Assembly: GCA_009776395.1 (NCBI GenBank)
Contig: WRNX01000046.1
Coordinates: 1-10,065, forward strand
Source of the DNA: Lentimicrobiaceae bacterium
GTDB taxonomy: Bacteria > Bacteroidota > Bacteroidia > Bacteroidales > WCHB1-69
Direction: 5' to 3'
Length of the DNA: 10,065 nucleotides
Below the pieces are notes generated by a model, which was not told the origin of the DNA, made no database searches, and worked only from the letters and a program-made list of their open reading frames with translations. The number at the start of each line of letters is the position of its first letter. Positions within the stretch are counted from its first letter, which is position 1. Below are positions 1 through 5,503 of this stretch, one piece after another. The position numbers and the translations under genes are program-made.

Positions 1-194
1 AATTCTTTTTCTTTTTTCGAATACCAATATATGCCGTTGGCAAGTCGCACGAGCAAATCCGAATGTACTAACCTTTGCAGTGATTTTTTTACTGCATCCG
101 GCGTCCCTAAAGCAGCGAAGTCGTCAAGAAAAAATATTTTTCCCCTCTTATATTTCCTTATTTTAGTTTCTATGTGATTTATCGTTGATTGCAT
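1..194 (-). CDS. AbiEi/DUF6088-type antitoxin, N-terminal part (partial, runs off left edge)
   Basis: The minus strand opens with ATG at 194-192 and stays open for 64 codons to the window edge. The protein begins MQSTINHIETKI and continues with RGKIFFLDDFAALG (about residues 17-30), then a helix with KKSLQRLV and a wing ending RLANGIYWYSKK. This is the winged-helix start of the DUF6088 / type IV AbiEi-like antitoxin family: 'G-K-I-F-F ... D-F-A-x-L-G ... A-V-x-x-x-L-x-R-L ... R-L-x-x-G-I-Y'. In that family the N-terminal winged helix binds DNA and represses its own operon, and the partner toxin is a nucleotidyltransferase (AbiEii-like) usually encoded just downstream, which here would lie left of the window. 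The gene is divergent from the lipoprotein operon at 529. The family call rests on the N-terminal domain only; a stand-alone regulator without a toxin partner is possible. Confidence 0.75.
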   Translation of the reverse strand, partial: MQSTINHIETKIRKYKRGKIFFLDDFAALGTPDAVKKSLQRLVHSDLLVRLANGIYWYSKKEKE

Positions 195-210
195 ATTGTT
201 TTATTGTTTT

Positions 211-234
211 ATTTATCCCTGAAATATGATAAAT
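211..234. promoter_or_regulatory. Inverted repeat, candidate antitoxin operator
   Basis: ATTTATC (211-217) and GATAAAT (228-234) are perfect 7-bp inverted arms with a 10-bp spacer, so the half-site centres are 17 bp apart. The site lies between the predicted antitoxin transcription start (near 247) and its start codon at 194. AbiEi antitoxins are known to bind inverted repeats in their own promoters. That this is such an operator is inference: AT-rich arms of 7 bp can arise by chance. Confidence 0.3.
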
Positions 235-253
235 CGGGGACAAAATTCGACTG

Positions 254-261
254 CAAAAATA
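254..261 (-). promoter_or_regulatory. Candidate -7 element of the antitoxin promoter
   Basis: Read on the minus strand this is TATTTTTG, a full match to the Bacteroidota -7 consensus TAnnTTTG. It would start transcription near 247 and leave a leader of about 50 nt before the ATG at 194. A TTTG (275-272) lies upstream but only 10 bp away, too close for a standard -33 box, so only the -7 element is supported. Confidence 0.45.
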
Positions 262-425
262 CAATTAATTTCAAACGAAATAATACAATAATCATTTCTT
301 ATTTCTCTGTTTTCTCATACAAATTTTGTTTTGGTTTTTTTGTAAGTCTATGGGATCGTAAATTGAACCTAAGGCGTGTTCTTTTTTTCCGAGTTACTGT
401 GTTTTTTTCTGTGTTTTGTTTTTTC

Positions 426-433
426 TATTTTTG
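426..433 (+). promoter_or_regulatory. Candidate -7 element of the surface-protein operon
   Basis: TATTTTTG followed by C matches TAnnTTTG and is the same octamer as the elements ahead of the antitoxin (254-261) and the symporter (9437-9444). Transcription would start near 438-440, about 90 nt before the ATG at 529. There is no clear TTTG -33 box at the usual distance; the upstream sequence is mostly T runs. Confidence 0.45.
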
Positions 434-440
434 CGCATTC

Positions 441-467
441 AAACACTACTCTTACAGTGTTTTTTTT
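441..467 (+). other. Leader hairpin followed by a T run
   Basis: AAACACT (441-447) and AGTGTTT (456-462) form a perfect 7-bp stem with an 8-nt loop, and the 3' arm runs into a T tract ending at 467. It begins at the predicted transcription start of the operon. Possible roles are a 5'-end stabilising stem or a weak intrinsic terminator/attenuator. The stem has only two G-C pairs, so strong termination is unlikely. Confidence 0.4.
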
Positions 468-528
468 ACTACTAAATATATATTGTAAAAGGATATTAAT
501 TATCAACAATGTAATAATTTTAATAAAA

Positions 529-1689
529 ATGAATATGCAAAGTAAAACAATAAAGTCCTGCAAGTGTCTCATCCTAATACTCGTAATCCCTCTCATCTTT
601 TCCGCTTGCCGAAAAGATCCCGTAATTTATCCCCCCGACATTGAGAACCCCGGAGATCCTGAAAATACCTCCATTCAAGGTTTCTATTTATTGAACGAAG
701 GAAATATGGGAAGCAACAAAGCCACGCTCGATTACTACGATTACGGAACCGGAGCATATCATATCAACATCTATTCCAATGTTAATCCTAACGTTCCCAA
801 AGAGTTGGGCGATTTGGGCAACGATTTGAAAATATACGGAAGCAAGTTGTATGCGGTAATCAACGGTTCTAACAAAATAGAGGTGATGGAGGCTAAAACT
901 GCCAGACGAATCGGGCAGATTGACATACCCAATTGTCGTTACATAAAATTTCATAATGGCTACGCCTACATTACTTCCTTTGCAGGACCGGTGGAATTCA
1001 ATCCGAATTATCAACAATTGGGATATGTTGCTAAAGTGGATACCGCTTCTTTTCAGGTTATAGATAAATGTTTGACGGGTTTTCAACCGGAAGAATTAGA
1101 AATTGTAAATAACAAAATCTACGTAGCTAATTCGGGCAGTTACATGTTTCCTAATTATGAAAATACACTTTCAGTGATTGATCTCAATTCTTTTAAAGAA
1201 ATGAAACGAATTAAAGTTGCCATAAATCTTCATCGTGTTTGTGCTGATAAACATGAAAATGTGTGGGTTAGTTCCAGAGGCGATTATGCCGGTATTTCAT
1301 CAAAACTATATTGTATTGATTCTAAAACCGATCAACTTACAGATTCTATTAACATTGCAGTTTCTAATTTTCATTTAGATGAAGATAAACTGTATCTTAT
1401 CAGCACCCATCTTAACTATGTAACAATGTCTGACGAAATTGGTTATGGGATAGTAGATGTGGCTTCTAAAAAAGTTGTTTCTCATAAAATTATTACGGAT
1501 GGAACAGATGCAGAAATAAAAGTTCCTTACGGAATTACGGTAAATCCTGTTACTAAAGATATTTATATAACCGATGCTAAAAGCTATGTTACTCCCGGGA
1601 CATTATACTGTTTCGATAAAAATGGCAAAAAGAGATGGGATGTGCGTACCGGCGATATTCCTGCTCATTTTACATTTATCAATAAATGA
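529..1689 (+). CDS. DUF5074/YncE-like beta-propeller surface lipoprotein (BtuG-like)
   Basis: This 386-aa protein is predicted to be exported and lipid-anchored. Residues 8-26 form a hydrophobic signal ending in a lipobox-like FSAC with Cys27, followed by RKDP; a Lys-Asp just after the Cys resembles the Bacteroidota surface-export signal for lipoproteins. From residue 49 (IQGFYLLNEGNMGSN) the chain is a run of beta-propeller blades such as 'GSKLYAVINGSNKIEVMEAKT', 'NKIYVANSG', 'NTLSVIDLNSF' and 'YGITVNPVTKDIYITDA', typical of DUF5074/YncE-like propellers. BtuG, the high-affinity cobalamin-binding lipoprotein of Bacteroides, is of this general type; the ligand here is inferred from the neighbours. 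I chose ATG 529 because it puts the signal peptide at the N-terminus (ATG 535 is an equal alternative). The frame is open back to 376, but that part is T-rich leader containing the promoter element. The gene is first in the operon. GC falls from about 42% in the first half to about 30% in the second. Confidence 0.8.
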   Translation: MNMQSKTIKSCKCLILILVIPLIFSACRKDPVIYPPDIENPGDPENTSIQGFYLLNEGNMGSNKATLDYYDYGTGAYHINIYSNVNPNVPKELGDLGNDLKIYGSKLYAVINGSNKIEVMEAKTARRIGQIDIPNCRYIKFHNGYAYITSFAGPVEFNPNYQQLGYVAKVDTASFQVIDKCLTGFQPEELEIVNNKIYVANSGSYMFPNYENTLSVIDLNSFKEMKRIKVAINLHRVCADKHENVWVSSRGDYAGISSKLYCIDSKTDQLTDSINIAVSNFHLDEDKLYLISTHLNYVTMSDEIGYGIVDVASKKVVSHKIITDGTDAEIKVPYGITVNPVTKDIYITDAKSYVTPGTLYCFDKNGKKRWDVRTGDIPAHFTFINK

Positions 1690-1690
1690 A

Positions 1691-1737
1691 GCAGAATGCA
1701 GAAATAATTAAACCTATACACAAAACCTTAAACTTTA
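1691..1737 (+). repeat. Two degenerate period-7 repeats in the gene 1-gene 2 spacer
   Basis: GCAGAAT/GCAGAAA (1691-1704) and AACCTTA/AACTTTA (1724-1737) are each two 7-bp units with one mismatch. They belong to a window-wide pattern of period-7 repeats at gene borders. Taken alone each could be chance. The 78-bp spacer contains no terminator that I can see, so genes 1 and 2 are probably co-transcribed. Confidence 0.4.
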
Positions 1738-1767
1738 GATTTTATATTTTACCTTAAATATCAACTT

Positions 1768-2823
1768 ATGAATAAAACACACACACTATACTGCATTTTA
1801 CTTTCTGCTTTCTGCTTTCTGCTTTCTACCTCTATTTTTGCTCAGTCGCCATTCATTTACAAAGTATTCGACTATCGTCCGGCGCCGGGACAATTTATCA
1901 ACAAACTTCCCAAATATGAGACAGGCGATACTCAGGAAGATATGAATCGAAAAGCCGAAGAGAGTATTAGCGGTGAAAACAAAATCTTGATTTCTCTTGG
2001 CGGTTATGGTGGCTATGTAATTTTCGGCTTCGACCATCCTGTGGTTAATATAATTGGTTCATACGATTTTAAGATATTAGGGAATGCGCTTATTTCTACC
2101 CCTTCGGGCGCTCCACGAGACGGCGGAAGTTGCGAACCCGGTATTGTAATGGTCTCTTACGACACTAACGGAAACGGTTTCCCCGACGATGAATGGTACG
2201 AACTGGCAGGAAGCGAATACTCAAAACCCGAAACCATTAAAAATTACCAAATTACTTATTACAAATCTCAATCCAATTATCCGCAGTGGATAGAGGATGA
2301 AACCCTGTTTTTTGAAGGAACAAAACTTGCCGACAATGGTGTAGATATAAACGGAACAGGCACAAACTATTTCCTGTACGCTTATCCGTGGGGATATGCC
2401 GACAATTATCCAAACAACGATGAACGTTCCAACTTCAATATTGAATGGGCAGTGGATAAAAACGGAAATTCGGTACATCTTCCCGCTATTCATTTTGTGA
2501 AAGCTTATACGGGTGTAAATCAATACTGCGGCTGGTTGGGCGAAATTTCCACTGAAGTAATGGGCGCAGAAGATTTACACCCACTGAGTATCAGGCAAAA
2601 CGAAACGGATAAAAGATTGTTATTACTTGGCAATCCTGTGAAAGATCAATTGATAATTGTTTCAGAAAAAATGCAAAACATTGATATTTACGATTATTTG
2701 GGAAGAAAACAGATGTCGCTGGAACTACAATGCGGAACAAATTATATACCTTGCAGTCAATTATCGCAAGGTATATATCTACTTGTAGTCGAAAATATAA
2801 GTATCAAATTTATAAAACAATAA
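1768..2823 (+). CDS. Secreted cell-surface protein of B12-locus type with T9SS sorting domain
   Basis: This 351-aa protein has a Sec signal peptide (residues 1-26, ending SIFAQ). The body (about 28-272) carries the conserved phrases of a Bacteroidota 'cell surface protein' family found in cobalamin-uptake loci: FDYRPAPGQF, LGGYGGYVIFGFDHPV, YDFKILGNA, EPGIVMVSYDTNGNGFPDDEWYELAGSEY, AYPWGYADNYPN, DIEWAVD-like NIEWAVDKNGNSVHLP and TGVNQYCGWLGEISTEV. Residues 132-142 (DTNGNGFPDDE) resemble a thrombospondin-3 type calcium loop. From about 285 (LLLLGNPVKDQL) to the end is a T9SS type-A C-terminal sorting domain: NPVKD, IDIYDYLGRK and GIYLLVV. The protein should therefore cross the outer membrane by T9SS and be anchored or released. 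Its biochemical role is not known to me. The signal-peptide codons contain a CTTTCTG tandem repeat, and a strong inverted repeat lies at 2743-2777. Confidence 0.8.
   Translation: MNKTHTLYCILLSAFCFLLSTSIFAQSPFIYKVFDYRPAPGQFINKLPKYETGDTQEDMNRKAEESISGENKILISLGGYGGYVIFGFDHPVVNIIGSYDFKILGNALISTPSGAPRDGGSCEPGIVMVSYDTNGNGFPDDEWYELAGSEYSKPETIKNYQITYYKSQSNYPQWIEDETLFFEGTKLADNGVDINGTGTNYFLYAYPWGYADNYPNNDERSNFNIEWAVDKNGNSVHLPAIHFVKAYTGVNQYCGWLGEISTEVMGAEDLHPLSIRQNETDKRLLLLGNPVKDQLIIVSEKMQNIDIYDYLGRKQMSLELQCGTNYIPCSQLSQGIYLLVVENISIKFIKQ
1801..1827 (+). repeat. CTTTCTG heptanucleotide tandem repeat in signal-peptide codons
   Basis: Three perfect copies of CTTTCTG (1801-1807, 1808-1814, 1815-1821) are followed by CTTTCT (1822-1827), giving 3.9 copies without a mismatch. 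It encodes the hydrophobic core of the signal peptide (LSAFCFLLS). As 7 is not a multiple of 3, gain or loss of one unit would shift the frame about 11-20 codons after the start. Confidence 0.85.
2743..2777. repeat. 12-bp perfect inverted repeat inside the 3' end of gene 2
   Basis: TATATACCTTGC (2743-2754) and GCAAGGTATATA (2766-2777) are perfect inverted arms around an 11-nt loop. They lie in the codons for NYIPCSQLSQGIYL of the T9SS sorting domain, about 45 bp before the stop. No T run follows, so it is not a classical terminator. In mRNA it would be a stable stem upstream of gene 3. Confidence 0.8.
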
Positions 2824-2851
2824 TTTTAATCTATTGAAAACGTTTTGACAA

Positions 2852-2872
2852 TGAAAACTGAAAACTAAAACT
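2852..2872 (+). repeat. Period-7 tandem repeat in the gene 2-gene 3 spacer
   Basis: TGAAAAC (2852-2858), TGAAAAC (2859-2865) and TAAAACT (2866-2872) form a short heptamer array 9 bp before the start codon of gene 3. A 10-bp palindrome, AAAACGTTTT (2837-2846), sits just upstream. The 60-bp spacer has no evident terminator. Confidence 0.55.
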
Positions 2873-2883
2873 CTTAAACCAAT

Positions 2884-4533
2884 ATGAAAAAATCAATTCT
2901 ATTTTACTTTTTAATTCTTTTTTTATCAATACAATTATTTGCACAGCCGAGTGATACAACCATGTTGAATCTGCTAAACCCTACCTATCCTTCGTCGTTT
3001 GTTTATACTCCTAATGGTTACTGGATTGAAACATATAATGATACGGATTTTACTTTTTTTAAGTCTCAAATTTTCTCTTTTTCTCACCAAATTGAAGGTC
3101 CCGGTTCTGCAGTATATCAATGGCACGGTTTTACCGCTTGCAATAGTGGAGATAATGACAATCATTATGGTCAAGATTGGAATGATTATCAATGGGGGTG
3201 TATGGCTGGCGGCGGCATTAAGACAAATGAACAAGGAGAAATCATGAAAGACGCAAACGGTGAGGTGATAGTTGAAAAAGGATTGCCTTATTTGGTGGCG
3301 TATTGGTATTATATGATAGAACCTGAATGGTGGTTTTGGGGAATCGGAGACATTTTTTTGGATGAGCCTACGCATTGTTTACAAATTCTTTTAGATGATG
3401 GAGAAGAATATGAAGCGGTGGGGGTGTATATGAACATTCATCCGTGGGTATATTATGCAAATATGTTTGGGGATGGCAGTTCTTTACGACCACTCAATCA
3501 AGAAGGAGATTATTTCAAAGTTATCTTTCATGGGTTGAATCCTGATAATACGGAAAGTGGAAAATCGGTGGAACATATCATGGCTAAGTTTGAAAATGGA
3601 CAACTTATTCAAAGTAGTAAATGGGAATGGGTTGATTTGTCTTCGTTAGGAGAGATAGGCGGCATTTATTGCACATTGAGCTCTACCATTGAAAATTTTG
3701 TGGGTCCAATATCCCCCATGTATTTCTGTATGGATAAATTACAAGTGCGCACCAAAGTAATCACAACGTTTATTCCTGTGTCTAATATAATAAACGTGCC
3801 AGATACCGCTATGGTTGGCAACCCGCTTACCCTTACAGGAACAGTAATTCCGAGCGATGCAACACACCAAATTATTGAGTGGAACGTGCTAACAACAGGG
3901 GAAACCGGCGCGTCTATCACAGGAAACAAATTAAATACAACAGGCATCGGAACAGCTGTGATTAGAGCAACCATCAAAAATGGCAGCGCTGAAAATGAAG
4001 ATTATATTAAAGATTTTGAAATTGTAGTTATAAAATCTACTCAAGATCCTCCTAATGCACCCACCCTTAGCAGCAAAACGGAAACAAGTATCACATTAAA
4101 CGAAATTACAGGTTGCGAGTATCGCATAAATGAAAACAATTGGCAAGAATCCAATATATTTAATAACTTATCGCCTAATACTACATACGGGTTTGAGGCA
4201 CGAAAAAAAGAAACAGAAACCCATTATGCTTCCAACTGTAGTCCAATTGCCTATTTTACTACTGATGATTTGGGTATGGAAGATTATTGGTTTGATAAAG
4301 TACAGATTTACAGTTTTCAAAATTCTGTTTTTATCAAAAATGTAAGAATATCGAATCTAACTTCTCTACCGGTAATTGAAATATTGGATTTGTTAGGTCG
4401 TATGATTTACAAAGACGAAATAAAAGATACAGAAACGGTAATTACTTTTCAGTTTACACCCGGTATTTATCATGTAAGATTGATTTTGCATGATCATAAA
4501 ACAACGATTTTTAAAAAGATTTTGATTTATTAA
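2884..4533 (+). CDS. DUF4465 (BtuH-like) secreted protein with Ig/FN3-like modules and T9SS sorting domain
   Basis: This 549-aa protein starts with a Sec signal peptide (1-20, ending QLFA, then Q). Residues about 55-290 match DUF4465: YQWHGFTACNSGDND near 78-92, VYMNIHPWVYYANMFGDG near 181-198, GDYFKVIFHG near 208-217, KWEWVDLSSLG at 246-256 and PMYFCMDKLQV at 278-288. The family is found in Bacteroides cobalamin-uptake loci, and I recall the cobalamin-binding BtuH proteins belonging to it. Residues about 297-384 look like a bacterial Ig-like (BIG2-type) domain (LTLTGTVIPSDATHQIIEWNV ... IRATIKNG), and 388-460 like a short FN3-type linker (NLSPNTTYGFEARKKE). Residues about 470-549 form a T9SS sorting domain (IEILDLLGRMIY, PGIYHVRL, KKILIY). 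It is rich in Trp and Tyr, as expected for a ligand-binding surface protein. The next gene starts 1 bp after its stop. Ligand identity is inference. Confidence 0.78.
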   Translation: MKKSILFYFLILFLSIQLFAQPSDTTMLNLLNPTYPSSFVYTPNGYWIETYNDTDFTFFKSQIFSFSHQIEGPGSAVYQWHGFTACNSGDNDNHYGQDWNDYQWGCMAGGGIKTNEQGEIMKDANGEVIVEKGLPYLVAYWYYMIEPEWWFWGIGDIFLDEPTHCLQILLDDGEEYEAVGVYMNIHPWVYYANMFGDGSSLRPLNQEGDYFKVIFHGLNPDNTESGKSVEHIMAKFENGQLIQSSKWEWVDLSSLGEIGGIYCTLSSTIENFVGPISPMYFCMDKLQVRTKVITTFIPVSNIINVPDTAMVGNPLTLTGTVIPSDATHQIIEWNVLTTGETGASITGNKLNTTGIGTAVIRATIKNGSAENEDYIKDFEIVVIKSTQDPPNAPTLSSKTETSITLNEITGCEYRINENNWQESNIFNNLSPNTTYGFEARKKETETHYASNCSPIAYFTTDDLGMEDYWFDKVQIYSFQNSVFIKNVRISNLTSLPVIEILDLLGRMIYKDEIKDTETVITFQFTPGIYHVRLILHDHKTTIFKKILIY

Positions 4534-4534
4534 T

Positions 4535-5311
4535 ATGAATAATACTAAGATTTTTTTTGCATTCCTGCTTTTCTTTTGTAGTATGGGCAATTATACAAAC
4601 GCCCAAAATAACAATTATCAATATCAGTACGAGGTTATTACAATGGATTCTACGTATGATCATAACGCCGATTTAACGATGGAAACCTATATGAAACATT
4701 TAAAACAGGAAAAAGATAAAAAAATGGATCAAGTAATTGGAAAATCCAAAGAGGTATTAACCTCCTTTTCGCCTTTAAGCCCATTGTCTAATTTATTGGT
4801 AGATATGCTTTTCGAATGGGGAAATAATTATTTGTTATCCAAAAAGATGGGGCAAGCCGACTTGGCTTTGCTAAATTTTGGAGGGATAAGAGCCGCGCTG
4901 CCGCAAGGTAATATTACGGTGGGCGATATTTACCAAATTTCCCCATTTGACAACACAATTGCTATCGTTTTTGTAAAAGGAAGCGAGTTGAAGAAGATGT
5001 TTGACAGTTTTACAGAAAAAAGGAATGCAGCTTTGGCAAATGTACAAACTATTTACCGCACAGGCAGATTGCTCTCTTATACCCTTGGCGGCGCTCCGTT
5101 AGATCTTGATAAAATTTACATCTTGGTTACTATCAATTTTATAGCATTAGGAGGAGATGATTTTTTAAGTCAAGTGAATTTTGAATCTGTAAATTATTTA
5201 GATATCACGCTGCGCGATCTGTTTATAGAAGAATTTAAGAAGAAAACAGCGGATGGTATTGAAATTGAAAGAGTCATGGACGACAGGGTAATCATTCGGT
5301 CAACACCGTAG
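4535..5311 (+). CDS. Stand-alone 5'-nucleotidase C-terminal domain protein (no metallophosphatase domain)
   Basis: This 258-aa protein has a signal peptide (1-23, ending TNA before QNNN), so it acts in the envelope. Residues about 70-230 match the 5'-nucleotidase C-terminal (nucleoside-binding) domain of UshA-like enzymes: ADLALLNFGGIRAALPQGNITVGDIY (N114, G116-G117, R119), ISPFDNTIAIVFVKGSELKKMF (P137, F138, N140) and VTINFIALGGDDF (F202, G206-G207-D208). In UshA the equivalent Arg, Phe and Asp residues bind the nucleoside, while the two metals and the phosphoesterase chemistry come from an N-terminal metallophosphatase domain that is absent here. Many Bacteroidota encode the two halves as adjacent genes, but no metallophosphatase gene lies in this window. 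It starts 1 bp after gene 3 and is probably translationally coupled to it. It may be a binding-only protein or may pair with a partner encoded elsewhere. Confidence 0.82.
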   Translation: MNNTKIFFAFLLFFCSMGNYTNAQNNNYQYQYEVITMDSTYDHNADLTMETYMKHLKQEKDKKMDQVIGKSKEVLTSFSPLSPLSNLLVDMLFEWGNNYLLSKKMGQADLALLNFGGIRAALPQGNITVGDIYQISPFDNTIAIVFVKGSELKKMFDSFTEKRNAALANVQTIYRTGRLLSYTLGGAPLDLDKIYILVTINFIALGGDDFLSQVNFESVNYLDITLRDLFIEEFKKKTADGIEIERVMDDRVIIRSTP

Positions 5312-5324
5312 AATTCAGAAACAA

Positions 5325-5349
5325 AGTCAATATAAGTATCTGATTGACT
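5325..5349 (+). terminator. Hairpin after the four-gene block (weak terminator candidate)
   Basis: AGTCAAT (5325-5331) and ATTGACT (5343-5349) form a perfect 7-bp stem with an 11-nt loop, 14 bp after the stop of the nucleotidase-domain gene. No T run follows, so intrinsic termination is doubtful. It is the only clear hairpin I see in the 192-bp gap before the TolC gene. Confidence 0.25.
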
Positions 5350-5467
5350 GCCATGGTTAAATAAATTACTACTTTATATTAACGATAAAACGTCTTAAAT
5401 CAAAAAAAATCAAAGTTGTAATAAACTTAACTTATTTTAAACCCTTATTATATTATTAAAATTTTAT

Positions 5468-5475
5468 GATATTTG
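5468..5475 (+). promoter_or_regulatory. Candidate -7 element of the TolC-adaptor operon
   Basis: GATATTTG followed by C is one base off the Bacteroidota -7 consensus TAnnTTTG and lies 28 bp before the TolC start codon, in a 192-bp gap. No clear TTTG -33 box is present at the expected distance. Its position makes it the best promoter candidate in this gap. Confidence 0.35.
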
Positions 5476-5503
5476 CACCTTTAATTTTAAAAACCGTATG
5501 TAA

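Larger units (their letters stand above)
195..528. other. Divergent intergenic region between antitoxin and lipoprotein operon
   Basis: These 334 bp are very T-rich and hold no convincing gene. They contain a promoter-like element for each direction (254-261 minus, 426-433 plus), an inverted repeat at 211-234 in front of the antitoxin, an imperfect period-8 run (TATTGTTT units, about 195-210) and a short hairpin at 441-462. I looked for a cobalamin riboswitch (B12 box resembling AGCCAGGAGACCTGCC, or GCCACTG) on the plus strand ahead of the operon and did not see one. Confidence 0.7.

Noticed and set aside
189..488. 99-codon plus-strand frame starting MHIVLLFYLSLKYD
   Set aside because: It overlaps the antitoxin start and both promoter elements, has low-complexity Phe/Ser/Cys-rich composition from T-rich DNA and resembles no family.
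376..528. N-terminal extension of the propeller gene to ATG 376
   Set aside because: The frame is open, but this part is T-rich leader that contains the -7 element and hairpin. Starting there would also bury the lipoprotein signal peptide 60 residues inside the protein.
688..1086. 132-codon minus-strand frame inside the propeller gene
   Set aside because: It is antisense to a well-supported protein, with no family features; the same applies to the minus-strand frames at 2221-2523, 2974-3375 and 3666-3977.
2161..2200. Dockerin domain suggested by DTNGNGFPDDE in gene 2
   Set aside because: There is a single calcium-loop-like motif without the duplicated dockerin repeat, and the surrounding sequence matches the cell-surface-protein family.
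5312..5503. Small gene or RNA in the gap before TolC
   Set aside because: I saw only AT-rich sequence, one 7-bp hairpin and a near-consensus -7 element, with no convincing frame or structured RNA.
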